From Methanomethylophilus sp963631655 (GTDB lineage: Archaea > Thermoplasmatota > Thermoplasmata > Methanomassiliicoccales > Methanomethylophilaceae), in the NCBI GenBank assembly GCA_963631655.1, contig CAVGRR010000015.1:1-42226 (forward strand): a stretch of DNA of 42,226 nucleotides, read 5' to 3'. Position numbers and translations under genes: made by a program. This document shows positions 1 to 10,060 of this stretch, piece by piece (position 1 is the stretch's first letter; every line of letters begins with the position of its first letter). The notes under the pieces are model-generated. The model was not told the origin of the DNA. It saw nothing but the letters and a program-made list of their open reading frames with translations, and made no database searches.

Positions 1-2064
1 CTCGTCATCGAGGATTACTGCAACGAGATGGGCCGTGCACTGTCGGTTGAGGAGATCCAGGAACTTGTAGAAACGAAGATCATCGAACAGAACGCTCCTG
101 AGACCGCGAAACGTTACATCCGTTACCGCTACACCAGGAATCTGGCACGTCAGTCCAACACCACCGATGCGAACATTCTCAGCCTTATCGACTGCAACAA
201 CGAAGAAGCCAAGCAGGAGAACTCGAACAAGAATCCCACTGTTGTTTCCGTTCAGAGGGATTACATCGCAGGAGAGGTCAGCAGAGACCTCACCCGCCGT
301 ATCCTCCTGCCTCCCGACGTCGTCAAAGCACACGACGAAGGCCTCATCCACTTCCACGACGCGGACTATTTCGCCGTCAAGGAGCACAACTGCTGTCTTG
401 TGAACCTCGAGGACATGCTCACCAACGGCACTGTCATCTCCGGCACCAAGATCGATCCCCCTCACTCGTTCTCCACCGCATGCAACATCGCGACGCAGAT
501 CATCGCGCAGGTCGCATCCTGTCAGTACGGAGGACAGTCCATCACCCTCACCCACCTGGCACCTTTCGTCAACGTCTCCAGGATAAAGATCAAGAAGGAG
601 CTCCAGGAGGAGTACGACCTCATCGGAATGAAGGTGTCCGATGAAGATCTCGCAAAGATCGCCGAGAAGCGCGTGAAAGAGGAGATCAAGAGAGGTGTTC
701 AGACCATCCAGTACCAGGTCGTCACCCTGATGACCACCAACGGTCAGGCGCCCTTTATCACCGTGTTCATGTACCTCGACGAGACCAATGACCCTCAGAC
801 AAGAGCGGATCTGGCACTTATCATCGAAGAAGTACTGAACCAGAGGATCCAGGGAGTCAAGAACGAAACCGGGGCCTTCATCACCCCCGCCTTCCCCAAG
901 CTGATCTACGTCCTCGACGAGGATAACATCGAGCCCGGAACCCCCTACTACTACCTCACCGAACTCGCAGCGAAATGTACCGCCAAGAGGATGGTCCCCG
1001 ACTATCTCTCGGCAAAGGTCATGAAGAAGCTGAAGGTCGACGAGAACGGAAACGGACAGGTGTATCCCCCTATGGGATGCCGTTCCATCCTCACTCCGTA
1101 CGTCGACGAGAACGGGAAACCGAAGTACTACGGAAGATTCAACCAAGGTGTCGTCACTATCAACCTCGTCGATGTGGCATGCACCGCATGCGAAGGCAAT
1201 GTGAAAGCGGAAGACCGCGTCCCCAGGTTCTGGAAGATCCTCGACGAGCGTCTGGAACTGTGCCACAAGGCACTGAAATGCAGGCACGACAGGCTCAAGG
1301 GGACCCCCTCGGACGTCGCCCCCATCCTGTGGCAGCACGGAGCCTTAGCAAGACTCAACAAAGGAGAGACCATCGACAAGCTCCTCTACGGCGGATATTC
1401 CACCATCTCCCTCGGATACGCGGGACTATGGGAATGCGTCTACGAGGTCACCGGAAAGAAGCTCATCGACCCCGAGGGCAACAAGTTCGGAATCAACATC
1501 CTGGAACATCTCAACGACACCTACAAGCGCTGGTATGCGGACGAGAACATCAGGTACTCCCTGTACGGAACCCCTCTCGAATCCACCACCTACAAGTTCG
1601 CCAAATCCCTGCAGAAGAGGTTCGGAAAGATCAAAGGCGTCACCGACAAGAACTACATCACCAACTCGTACCACGTGCATGTCACCGAGCACATCGACGC
1701 GTTCTCCAAACTCAAGATGGAGTCGGAGTTCCAGGCCCTGTCGCCCGGAGGAGCCATCTCCTATGTGGAAGTGCCAGACATGCAGAACAACATCCCTGCG
1801 GTGCTGAGTGTCATGAAATACATCTACGACACCATCCTGTATGCGGAGCTCAACACCAAGAGCGACTACTGTCAGGTCTGCGGATACGACGGAGAGATAA
1901 GCATCGTCGAGGATGACGGAAAACTGATCTGGAAATGTCCCAACTGCGGATGCACCGACCAGGCCAAGATGAACATCGCCAGAAGGACCTGCGGTTACAT
2001 CGGCACCCAGTACTGGAACCAGGGACGTACCCAGGAGATCAAGGAGAGGGTCCTCCATCTATGA
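1..2064 (+). CDS. nrdD: Anaerobic (class III) ribonucleoside-triphosphate reductase, 5'-truncated
   Basis: Reduces ribonucleotides to deoxyribonucleotides without oxygen, using a glycyl radical installed by NrdG. The frame is open from base 1, so the true start lies outside the window; the ATG at base 28 falls inside the end of the N-terminal ATP-cone domain (allosteric nucleotide site) and is not a credible start. The glycyl-radical catalytic domain follows. Near the C-terminus is a four-cysteine zinc site (CQVC at fragment residues 624-627 and CPNC at 646-649), then the radical motif RTCGYIG, whose glycine is about fragment residue 665. All are hallmarks of NrdD. The stop overlaps the nrdG start (ATGA), so the two are translationally coupled. 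Presence of the enzyme fits a strict anaerobe. Confidence 0.97.
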   Translation, partial: LVIEDYCNEMGRALSVEEIQELVETKIIEQNAPETAKRYIRYRYTRNLARQSNTTDANILSLIDCNNEEAKQENSNKNPTVVSVQRDYIAGEVSRDLTRRILLPPDVVKAHDEGLIHFHDADYFAVKEHNCCLVNLEDMLTNGTVISGTKIDPPHSFSTACNIATQIIAQVASCQYGGQSITLTHLAPFVNVSRIKIKKELQEEYDLIGMKVSDEDLAKIAEKRVKEEIKRGVQTIQYQVVTLMTTNGQAPFITVFMYLDETNDPQTRADLALIIEEVLNQRIQGVKNETGAFITPAFPKLIYVLDEDNIEPGTPYYYLTELAAKCTAKRMVPDYLSAKVMKKLKVDENGNGQVYPPMGCRSILTPYVDENGKPKYYGRFNQGVVTINLVDVACTACEGNVKAEDRVPRFWKILDERLELCHKALKCRHDRLKGTPSDVAPILWQHGALARLNKGETIDKLLYGGYSTISLGYAGLWECVYEVTGKKLIDPEGNKFGINILEHLNDTYKRWYADENIRYSLYGTPLESTTYKFAKSLQKRFGKIKGVTDKNYITNSYHVHVTEHIDAFSKLKMESEFQALSPGGAISYVEVPDMQNNIPAVLSVMKYIYDTILYAELNTKSDYCQVCGYDGEISIVEDDGKLIWKCPNCGCTDQAKMNIARRTCGYIGTQYWNQGRTQEIKERVLHL

Positions 2065-2621
2065 ACTACGGTAATATCAAGTTCCTTGATATCGCCGACG
2101 GACCCGGCATCCGGACATCCCTTTTCGTGTCCGGATGCAACCACCATTGCAAGGGGTGCTTCCAACCCGAGACCTGGGACTTCGGTTTCGGGAAGGAGTT
2201 CACCTCTGAAACAGAACAGACCATCATCGATTCGCTCCGTCCCGCTCATGTGAACGGACTCACGGTCCTCGGAGGGGAACCTTTCGAACCTCAGAACCAG
2301 AGGGTGCTCGTGGGATTTCTGAAGAGGGTACGTGAGATATACCCGGATCTAAGCATCTGGACCTACTCGGGTTTCACCTGGGAGGAACTGAAAGGAAAGG
2401 TTCCGGCAAGATGCAGGTGCGAAGTGACCGATGAGATGCTTTCGTACATCGACATCCTCGTGGACGGAAGGTTCGTCGAATCCAAGAGGAACCTCTCGCT
2501 GATGTTCAGAGGAAGCGAGAACCAGAGGGTGCTCGATCTGAGAAAGAGCGAGGCCGAAGGCGTTCCCGTGATGTGGAGCGGACTGAACGACCGCTGCGGA
2601 CTCAGTCAGAACAAACAGTAA
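2061..2621 (+). CDS. nrdG: Anaerobic ribonucleotide reductase activating protein (radical SAM)
   Basis: A 186-residue radical SAM activase that uses a [4Fe-4S] cluster and S-adenosylmethionine to create the glycyl radical on NrdD. The cluster motif is C26-x3-C30-x2-C33 in SGCNHHCKGCF, and GGEPF, typical of the family, follows in the middle of the protein. The start is set at 2061 because its ATG overlaps the nrdD stop by four bases and gives the family's usual N-terminus (MNYGNIKFLDIADGPGIRTS). The open frame runs further upstream, but that part is only a shadow of nrdD. The length is normal for NrdG. The stop is TAA and a terminator follows 10 bases later. Confidence 0.95.
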   Translation: MNYGNIKFLDIADGPGIRTSLFVSGCNHHCKGCFQPETWDFGFGKEFTSETEQTIIDSLRPAHVNGLTVLGGEPFEPQNQRVLVGFLKRVREIYPDLSIWTYSGFTWEELKGKVPARCRCEVTDEMLSYIDILVDGRFVESKRNLSLMFRGSENQRVLDLRKSEAEGVPVMWSGLNDRCGLSQNKQ

Positions 2622-2631
2622 AACGAATGTG

Positions 2632-2669
2632 CCAGACCGATCTGTTTGAAGTGATCGGCCTGGTTTTTT
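2632..2669 (+). terminator. Hairpin plus T-run terminator after nrdDG
   Basis: An 11-position stem (2632-2642 with 2653-2663, one A/C mismatch) encloses a 10-nt loop and is followed directly by six T residues at 2664-2669. It lies between the convergent nrdG and the large surface-protein gene. The left arm also contains one copy of the recurrent TCTGGCAC motif on the minus strand (2629-2636). Confidence 0.75.
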
Positions 2670-2705
2670 ATAATCGGGGACGGGTGGTTTCCGCCCCCTT
2701 GTGTT

Positions 2706-5700
2706 TCATCTTCTGCGCAGGAAGAACACTGCGGCACCGAGTGCTCCGACGGCCGCGATGACACCGACAGCTGCGATGGCGATGGTGTTGCTGCCGCCTT
2801 CTTCGATCTTGGGGATCCTGAGCTCCTCGTCGGATACTTCGGTGGTTCCGGATTCGTCGCTGAAGTTCTTTCCGCACACAGAACAGCGCCAGTGGGCCTT
2901 GACGCCGTATTCAGAGGTCGTTGCAGGCACCTCGGCAGCATACTCGATCGTATGGCCGAAGGCAGCGATCTCCGAAGTCTGGGTCTGTGTAACGAAACCC
3001 TCTTTAGAGAAGGTGGCGGTGTAGGTCATCTCGCCGACAGTAGTACAGGTGGACTCCACGGTGACGACAAAAGTGATCACGGCCTCATCGACAACAGTGT
3101 CGCCACAGGTAGAACAAGTCTTTGAAGCGGTACAGGCGGTGACTCCGGCCCAATTATATTCAGGTTCTCCATAGGAGTGTCCCTTTGCAGAGATAATCAA
3201 TTCACTTTCAGTGGTCGGTACATTTCCGGCTGAATCGGAAAAGAGGGCTTCACAAACATCACATTTCCAATGTTCCTTCGTTCCGGTTTCGGTACAGGTC
3301 GCAGGCACCTCGGCAGCATACTCGATCGTATGGCCGAGAGCGGCAATTTCCGAAGTCTGGGTCTTTACAACGAATCCTTCTTTCGTGAAGGTTGCAGTGT
3401 AGGTCCTCTCACCGACAGTTGTACATGTGGGTTCCACGGTGACGGCCGAGGTGATCGCAGCCTCATCGACAACAGTGTCACCGCAGACAGAACAAGTCTT
3501 TGAAGCAGTACAGGCAGTGACTCCGGCCCAATTATATTCAGGTTCTCCATAGGAGTGTCCCTTTGCAGAGATAATCAATTCACTTTCAGTGGTCGGTACA
3601 TTTCCGGCTGAATCGGAAAAGAGGGCTTCACAAACATCACATTTCCAATGTTCCTTCGTTCCGGTTTCGGTACAGGTCGCAGGCACCTCGGCAACATACT
3701 CGATCGTATGATGGGCAGCAATCTCGGAAGTCTTAGTCTGTGCAACGAAACCCTCTTTCGTGAAGGTTGCAGTGTAGGTCATCTCGCCGGCGGTAGTGCA
3801 GGTTGGCTCCACAGTGACAGTGGAATTGATCACAGCCTCATCGGAAACGATATCGCCACAGACAGAACAAGTCTTTGAAGCGGTACAGGCGGTGACTCCG
3901 GCCCAATTATATTCAGGTNNNNNNNNNNNNNNNNNNNNNNNNNNNNNNNNNNNNNNNNNNNNNNNNNNNNNNNNNNNNNNNNNNNNNNNNNNNNNNNNNN
4001 NNNNNNNNNCATCACATTTCCAATGTTCCTTCGTTCCGGTTTCGGTACAGGTCGCAGGCACCTCAGAGTTGTACTTCAAAGTATGGTTGTCGATGACCCA
4101 ATCCTTACTGACAGAATCCCAAGTTCCGTCGGACCAGGCATATCCGTCTCTGAGTGATACGGTGAGAGTGTATGAACCGGCAGCGGTTTCCTTGTTTCCG
4201 GAAACCTCCATGTATGTGCCGTTGAAACCGCTTATTTTATCGGTCGGAACTGTGATCTCCGACCCGCTCACATGATATGTGCCAGATACTGAAATCGACG
4301 ATCTCGATATGGACTCGACCGCATACCTGACAGTCACCTTGCTTCCTGTTGCATTTGAAGGAATTACCTTATCAGTAAGCCCGATCACGGCAAATGTGTG
4401 GCTGCCTGAATCGCTTAGACAGAGACTGTTGACACCGAAGTTTTTGGACTCGAGCTTTCCATTAAAGGTGATTTTATTGAGGGAGGAGCAGCCATTGAAA
4501 CAGTCGTCTCCGACACCGGCGATGGAGGCAGGAAGGGTCACTTCCGTAAGACCTGTGCAGTTCGCAAATGCATAACGTCCGAGATAGGTCACGCCTTCGC
4601 TGATACTGACCGTCTTGATTCCTGTGCCCCAGGGGGCCCTCGAAGAAGCGGAATAGTTTCCGAGCTTGCCACTGCCAGTAAGTTTGAGTGTGGTTCCGTC
4701 GATCTCCCAGAAACATTCCCCGGTACTGTTGTCGGAATACCAGGCGACCTCCACTGCAGCTTTGGTTCCGTCGGTCCATGCGTATCCAGCCTTAGGCTCC
4801 ACATGAAGAACGTTCTTTCCGGGCTTGGAAGAGGTATCGCCTGAAAGCTCCATCTTCTCAGAATCGAATCCGACAATATCTGTCGGTTGGACAGATATAT
4901 CCGACCCATCATATGTGTAGGTTTTGGATACTGATAAGGCATTCTTGAGTATCGCATACGTTACAGAGACCTTCGATCCGACGGCTGCGGAATTCAACGT
5001 CACAGACCCGTATACGAAGAGTTCGCATTCCTGAGTATCGCTGAGTTCGAAACAGCTGTTTCCGAGAGCCGGCGTAGTGCATTCGAATTTCACGGAGTTC
5101 AGACCGGAACAGCCACTGAATGCAGATTCGCCGATCGCGGTTACAGATGACGGAATAGTGACCGAAGTAAGACCGGTACAACCCGCGAACGCATAAGCTC
5201 CGACGGAGGTCATTCCTTCGGAGAAAGTGACCTTCGTGATTCCGGTGCCCCAGGGGGCCTTCGAAGAAGCAGAATACTCTCCCATCGCCCCAGTTCCGGA
5301 GATTGTGAGTTCGTTTCCGTTCAGAGACCAGGTGCAGTCGCCGGTTATGTGACTGATCTTCCATTGTAGTTTAAGATCGTCCTTGGTTCCGTCAGACCAA
5401 TATTGCTCACTGTCGTTCAGTTTAATGACAAGCGTGTACGTACCGATATTGGTCCCTTTGTCGCCCGAAACGACCGTCATAGCAGTGTTGTCGAGACCAT
5501 CGATATCGACGCTTATCTCCGAACCGGTATAGGCGTACTCTGATTCGGAAAGCGTCGGTTTGACCGAAGCCCTCAAGAGTATAATATCGTCATTATCAAA
5601 ATAATTGGATTTATCGTCAGACAGTTTCTTAAAAAGCGTATCGGATGCAGAAATCCTCAGGGATTCTGTACCGGTCTTGAAACAATTATCCCACAGATTC

Positions 5701-8700
5701 TCAGGCTCCCCCTCGAAACAAATGAACTTCAAGGAACTGCATCCACTAAATGCACCACTGTCTATCTCTGTCACTTTTGCAGGAATCGACACCTCTGTCA
5801 ATTTGATACATCCAGAGAATGCACTACTGTCTATGGTTGTCAGATCTGATGGCAGAAGCACAGATTCAAGTACTTTACACCCGATGAAAGTTTCGGAGCT
5901 TATCTTAGAAATCGTAGTCTTACTGAGATCGATGCTCGTAAGTGTAGCACAATTCTCGAATGCATTCTGATTTATCGAACTTACAGAGTCGGGAATCAGA
6001 ATAGATTCCAAAGCAGTTCCATCAAACGCAGACGTACCAATAATTGTAATGCCGTCCGGCAGGTAAACATATTTTAAAGATTTACAGGAAAGAAAAGTTT
6101 GACTGGGAACAGATGTTATCTTAGAGTCCTTCAAATTCGCAGATTCAAGTTTTTTACAGTTCCAAAACACCTGATTACCTAAGTTAGTCACACTGGATGG
6201 TAAAGAGATTGATGAAAGCGAACAACCATAGAACGCCTCTCCCAAAATAGATTCCAGACCGTTGTTCAGATTTACGGTTTCCAAAGAACTACAGCAGGAG
6301 AATGCATTATCCCCTATGGTTTTGACCGAGGCAGGGATTGTGATCTGTGAAATTCCAGTCGAGGTAAATGTATAATTGCCGATTGTCATAACTGTATCAC
6401 TAATCGTAACGGATTTAATGGACGAACAGTCCTTGAACGCATAATTGCCTATGGAGGTCACACCTGTTTGAACAATGACACTCGTAACCTCACTCCACAC
6501 TGAAGGGCTGGTGGAGTAATTAGCCATTGCACCGGAACCGGCTATGATCAATTCAGTTCCGTTTATGTACCAATAACAGTCTCCGGTTTTATTTATTGCA
6601 ATATACCAGGTGGCCGTGAGAGGTTCCCAGGTACCGTCAGACCAGGCCAGACCACTTATCGGACTTAATGACACGTCATATCCACCAATATCGGTTCCGG
6701 CCCAGGTACTGCTGCTCGGCACCATTGTATTGCTATCGTACTTATTGAAGATCTCCTCCACCTTAGCATCGATTGTAGAACCACTGTATGCATACACTTT
6801 GACTGAAACGGTCGGTTTGTCGATATCGGCGACCAGAACTGTGGCATCTGAACCTGCAGCGGATTTGACCGAAGATGCGTCCATTCCGGAAACTGCAAAC
6901 TTGAATGCTGAATCGGAAAGCTTGAAACTGTCCGATCCCAAAGTCGGAGTGCCTTTAAACACCACAAAGGTGAGATCCGAACATCCGACGAACGTATAAT
7001 CTCCGATTGAAATCACAGTGCTGGGGATCGTGATAGTCTTCAGGGCAGTACATCCATAGAATGTGTAATTGCCGATGGATGTCACTCCGTCGGAAAGAAC
7101 AATCTCATTCAGGGTGGTGCTGATACGCCACGGTGTGAAAGGAGAAGTCTCCGATGAATAATCATAGCTGACAGTGCCGGTGAACGTGATTTTCTCTATG
7201 CTGGCACATTTATCGAATGCAGGATAACTCGTAGATACTGCGGCATCAAGGCCGATGGACAAGGTGAGTTCCTTCAGACCAGTACAACCCGCAAATGCTG
7301 ACTGTCCCAGATCGGTCACAGGGGTGGGCAGGATAATTTCGGTCAGACCTACGCATCCGCTGAAAGCAGACTCGCCAATCTCGGTGACCGTGGCCGGAAT
7401 GGTGATGACCGAAAATTCTGTCCAATTGCAGAACATAAATTTGCCGATGGAGAGCACCCCCTCTGAAAGAACAATCTCTTTCAGAGAACCGCTTATGCGC
7501 CAGGGCGTGACAGCTGCGGTTTCCGCAGTGTAATCAAATCCATTACCTGCCGTGAGTGTGACATTCTCTATGCTGGCACATTTATCGAATACAGGGTATG
7601 ATGCGGATACTGCAACATCAAGGGATATCGGAACAGACAGCTCCTTCAGCCCGGTACAGCCTGCAAAGGCAGACTGTCCCAAAGAGGTGACTGATGAGGG
7701 GATTGTAAGGGCAGTCAGAGCAGTACAGCCTGCAAATGCACTTTCTCTGATAGAGGTCACAGTTTCGGGGAATGCTATAGAGTTCAGAGCCGTGCACCCG
7801 TTGAACGCATATACTCCGATAGATGCACAAGAGTCCGGCAGATTGACAGATTCGAGTGAAGTGCATCCGTCAAACATCTTAGCAGGAACGGATGCGGTGA
7901 ATCCGTGAATATCCAGATCCGTCAAAGAAGTGCATCCGCTGAACACCCCCTCACCGAGGAAGACTATATTAGACTTGAATTCAACATCCTTCAACGATGT
8001 GCAGCCTGCGAAAAGATAACTGCCCAGACCGGTTATTCCGGACTCGATGGTGACCTTGGTGATCGCGGTCCCCCAAGGTGCAGGGTTATCGGAATCATAA
8101 TTCGTAGTAACACCGGAACCTGTAAGGGTGAGTTCGGTACCGTCCAGGATCCACCCGATATTACTGCCGGCACTGGGTATGATGGTCCACTCCACAGTTA
8201 CGGGAGTGCGTGTCCCATCCGACCATACATAACCGTCTTTCAGACCGACCTTGACTGTGTATGTTCCGACATCTGTTGCCTTGTTCCCTGAGATCACCAT
8301 AGTCGACTCATCAAAAAAACTGATTGCGGATGTGGGAAGTTCGATCTCCGATCCGGAATACACGTATGTTCCGGTTATTTCGATGGGGGGCCTGTCACCC
8401 GCGAGATATGCGACCGAGGTCTTGGTCCCGGTGACCGAGTCAGTGATGTATGTCGCTGTATCATACGTCGTTGCGACGATGAGAGTCAGAGGCTCAACAT
8501 CGCTGAGGTTCAGAGAGTTCTCTTCGAGGACAGGTTTTGAATCTTCCGTCTTGAAACTCAACTGTTTCAGACAAATACAGCCGTAGAATGCATAGGATCC
8601 GATCGTTTTGTCAGTTTCACTGAGGATTGTGATATCCTCAAGTGATGTGCATCCTGAGAATGCGTAGCTTCCCACACTTCCGCTTACAGTGAGGTATGTC

Positions 8701-9152
8701 AGCGATGTGCATCCGCTGTAAGCGTGTTCTCCTATATCGGCACTGGTACCCACCTCACTCAATGAAGTACAACCGGATAAAGCATAATCTCCGATAGTTA
8801 TGACAGAACCCAAACTTACCAGATTCACGTCAGTACAGTCCTGGAACGCGTAATTTCCGATATGGGCGACGTTTTCGAGATTGATGCTCGTGATGGTCAT
8901 ACCGTACCACGGAGCCCCTTTCGGCCCATAATCGGCCATACTTCCATTCGGTTCTTCATCAGCCGTGGTAGCGCCAGTTATCGTCAGAATCTGATTTTCC
9001 AAAGTCCACGTACAGTTCCCTGTGGTCCCGGTCTCCGCAGAAACCGTGGTCACAGTGTCCTCGGCGGACGCCTGATCGGAATCCCACAGCAAGGCCCCTG
9101 CGAACAGGGCAGCCACGGAAACCAGGATAGTCAACATCTTTGCAGGTACCAT
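2706..9152 (-). CDS. Giant BspA-type leucine-rich-repeat surface protein, membrane anchored
   Basis: A 2148-residue exported protein. The N-terminus is a signal peptide (short basic MVPAK, then a hydrophobic stretch to about residue 30). The body holds five modules, each made of a domain with a conserved Gly-x-Cys/Gly-x-Trp start and an APWG-like motif, a run of BspA-type LRRs (pattern IGxxAFxGCxxL), and an Ig-like/MBG-like domain with YxGSxI and GYxWSDGT motifs. The last ~480 residues are a 126-residue tandem repeat with two CxxC pairs per copy. The protein ends in a hydrophobic helix and three arginines. ATG 9152 is chosen because AGGGGAT lies just upstream on the minus strand. A 91-base N run interrupts one repeat without breaking the frame. 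Likely role: adhesion or host/microbe contact; the ligand is unknown. Such proteins are common in gut bacteria and archaea, and transfer is plausible. Confidence 0.9.
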   Translation of the reverse strand: MVPAKMLTILVSVAALFAGALLWDSDQASAEDTVTTVSAETGTTGNCTWTLENQILTITGATTADEEPNGSMADYGPKGAPWYGMTITSINLENVAHIGNYAFQDCTDVNLVSLGSVITIGDYALSGCTSLSEVGTSADIGEHAYSGCTSLTYLTVSGSVGSYAFSGCTSLEDITILSETDKTIGSYAFYGCICLKQLSFKTEDSKPVLEENSLNLSDVEPLTLIVATTYDTATYITDSVTGTKTSVAYLAGDRPPIEITGTYVYSGSEIELPTSAISFFDESTMVISGNKATDVGTYTVKVGLKDGYVWSDGTRTPVTVEWTIIPSAGSNIGWILDGTELTLTGSGVTTNYDSDNPAPWGTAITKVTIESGITGLGSYLFAGCTSLKDVEFKSNIVFLGEGVFSGCTSLTDLDIHGFTASVPAKMFDGCTSLESVNLPDSCASIGVYAFNGCTALNSIAFPETVTSIRESAFAGCTALTALTIPSSVTSLGQSAFAGCTGLKELSVPISLDVAVSASYPVFDKCASIENVTLTAGNGFDYTAETAAVTPWRISGSLKEIVLSEGVLSIGKFMFCNWTEFSVITIPATVTEIGESAFSGCVGLTEIILPTPVTDLGQSAFAGCTGLKELTLSIGLDAAVSTSYPAFDKCASIEKITFTGTVSYDYSSETSPFTPWRISTTLNEIVLSDGVTSIGNYTFYGCTALKTITIPSTVISIGDYTFVGCSDLTFVVFKGTPTLGSDSFKLSDSAFKFAVSGMDASSVKSAAGSDATVLVADIDKPTVSVKVYAYSGSTIDAKVEEIFNKYDSNTMVPSSSTWAGTDIGGYDVSLSPISGLAWSDGTWEPLTATWYIAINKTGDCYWYINGTELIIAGSGAMANYSTSPSVWSEVTSVIVQTGVTSIGNYAFKDCSSIKSVTISDTVMTIGNYTFTSTGISQITIPASVKTIGDNAFSCCSSLETVNLNNGLESILGEAFYGCSLSSISLPSSVTNLGNQVFWNCKKLESANLKDSKITSVPSQTFLSCKSLKYVYLPDGITIIGTSAFDGTALESILIPDSVSSINQNAFENCATLTSIDLSKTTISKISSETFIGCKVLESVLLPSDLTTIDSSAFSGCIKLTEVSIPAKVTEIDSGAFSGCSSLKFICFEGEPENLWDNCFKTGTESLRISASDTLFKKLSDDKSNYFDNDDIILLRASVKPTLSESEYAYTGSEISVDIDGLDNTAMTVVSGDKGTNIGTYTLVIKLNDSEQYWSDGTKDDLKLQWKISHITGDCTWSLNGNELTISGTGAMGEYSASSKAPWGTGITKVTFSEGMTSVGAYAFAGCTGLTSVTIPSSVTAIGESAFSGCSGLNSVKFECTTPALGNSCFELSDTQECELFVYGSVTLNSAAVGSKVSVTYAILKNALSVSKTYTYDGSDISVQPTDIVGFDSEKMELSGDTSSKPGKNVLHVEPKAGYAWTDGTKAAVEVAWYSDNSTGECFWEIDGTTLKLTGSGKLGNYSASSRAPWGTGIKTVSISEGVTYLGRYAFANCTGLTEVTLPASIAGVGDDCFNGCSSLNKITFNGKLESKNFGVNSLCLSDSGSHTFAVIGLTDKVIPSNATGSKVTVRYAVESISRSSISVSGTYHVSGSEITVPTDKISGFNGTYMEVSGNKETAAGSYTLTVSLRDGYAWSDGTWDSVSKDWVIDNHTLKYNSEVPATCTETGTKEHWKCDXXXXXXXXXXXXXXXXXXXXXXXXXXXXXXXPEYNWAGVTACTASKTCSVCGDIVSDEAVINSTVTVEPTCTTAGEMTYTATFTKEGFVAQTKTSEIAAHHTIEYVAEVPATCTETGTKEHWKCDVCEALFSDSAGNVPTTESELIISAKGHSYGEPEYNWAGVTACTASKTCSVCGDTVVDEAAITSAVTVEPTCTTVGERTYTATFTKEGFVVKTQTSEIAALGHTIEYAAEVPATCTETGTKEHWKCDVCEALFSDSAGNVPTTESELIISAKGHSYGEPEYNWAGVTACTASKTCSTCGDTVVDEAVITFVVTVESTCTTVGEMTYTATFSKEGFVTQTQTSEIAAFGHTIEYAAEVPATTSEYGVKAHWRCSVCGKNFSDESGTTEVSDEELRIPKIEEGGSNTIAIAAVGVIAAVGALGAAVFFLRRR
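2923..4060 (-). repeat. 378-bp coding tandem repeat (126-residue Cys-rich unit)
   Basis: The same 10-mer (GCAGGCACCT on the plus strand) recurs at 2923, 3301, 3679 and 4054, giving periods of 378, 378 and 375 bases. Three full units and a diverged terminal part encode the C-terminal Cys-rich repeats of the surface protein (motifs EVPATCTETGTKEHWKCD and TCSVCGD). Neighbouring copies are almost identical over long stretches, so assembly collapse or copy-number variation is likely. Confidence 0.9.
3919..4009. other. Assembly gap / masked sequence, 91 N
   Basis: A run of 91 N inside the tandem repeat of the surface-protein gene. The equivalent stretch of the two neighbouring repeat copies, between ATTCAGGT and CATCACATTT, is also 91 bases by direct count, so the gap is probably sized correctly and preserves the frame. 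Confidence 0.95.
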
Positions 9153-9287
9153 TTATATCCCCTAAATGAGTCTGGGACATGCGTTGAAACAATAAAACGT
9201 TTCACAGAAACATGTACTGTTAACAGATATTCGGAAAAGACACAGACGGCCTTTTCACCGTCCGAAATATCCATGTGACACCACTTG

Positions 9288-9304
9288 TATAAAAAGCTTT
9301 AAAA
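9288..9304 (+). promoter_or_regulatory. TATA-box region upstream of psmB
   Basis: TATAAAAA (9288-9295) and TTTAAAA (9298-9304) are overlapping archaeal TATA-box candidates in the 231-bp divergent spacer between the surface-protein gene and psmB. Either would put the transcript start near 9315-9330, leaving a 5' leader of about 55-70 nt before the psmB ribosome-binding site. Confidence 0.5.
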
Positions 9305-9383
9305 CCTAGTCTATTATTAGGAAAAACAAACAGTCGGGAATTTTTCCGGCAGTGTTCTCGTTTTGCCAACGAAGGTTACAATC

Positions 9384-10034
9384 ATGAGTGCGAATAATAT
9401 GGAATCCGACAATGTTCTTAAAACCGGAACCACCACCCTTGCAATGACGATCAAGGACGGAGTTATCCTTGCCACCGATCAGAGAGCAACCATGGGAAAT
9501 CTTATCGCAAACAGCAACGTCCAGAAGGTCTACCCCATCTCGGACTACATCGGCATGACCATCTCCGGACTCGTCGGAGACGCTCAGCTCATGGTAAGGT
9601 ACATGAAGAGCCAAATCGCTATCTATGAGATGCAGAAAGGCGCACCCATCACCGTCCAGACCGCGGCCACTCTCATGGGTTCCGTCATCAGGTCCGGATT
9701 CTACCTCGGACCTCTCGTGGCAGGCTATGACAGGACCGGCGGACACGTGTTCAGCGTGGACGGCGCCGGAGGTGTCATCGAGGACAAGTACAGCTCTTCC
9801 GGATCCGGTTCCATCACCGCCTACGGTGCACTCGAGACCCTCTACAAGCCCAACATGACCAAGGACCAGGCCATCGACGTCGCCATCTCCGGCCTGAACG
9901 CGGCAAGGCGCAGGGACAACTACACCGGTGACGGTATGCTCATCCTCTTCATCGGCCCGAACGGCTACGAGTGGATCCCCAACGACCTCATCCGCAAGAG
10001 ATGCGAGGAGCTCGGATTCAAATATCCGAACTGA
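9384..10034 (+). CDS. psmB: Proteasome beta subunit (20S core, catalytic)
   Basis: A 216-residue Ntn-hydrolase that forms the proteolytic inner rings of the 20S proteasome together with the alpha subunit, which is not in this window. A 15-residue propeptide ends in KTG, and cleavage before TTTLAM exposes the catalytic N-terminal threonine. Counting from that Thr as 1, Asp17 (ATDQR) and Lys33 are present, as are the GLVGDAQ and SGSGS motifs of archaeal beta subunits. The start is ATG 9384 rather than an in-frame TTG 21 bases upstream, because AAGGT lies about 7 bases before the ATG and the propeptide then has a normal length. A hairpin/T-tract follows the stop. Confidence 0.96.
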   Translation: MSANNMESDNVLKTGTTTLAMTIKDGVILATDQRATMGNLIANSNVQKVYPISDYIGMTISGLVGDAQLMVRYMKSQIAIYEMQKGAPITVQTAATLMGSVIRSGFYLGPLVAGYDRTGGHVFSVDGAGGVIEDKYSSSGSGSITAYGALETLYKPNMTKDQAIDVAISGLNAARRRDNYTGDGMLILFIGPNGYEWIPNDLIRKRCEELGFKYPN

Positions 10035-10060
10035 ACGGTCACATTCACACAAACCCTTTC

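Noticed and set aside
2923..4060. Regular repeats considered as a CRISPR array
   Set aside because: The unit is 378 bp, coding and in frame, with no unique spacers.
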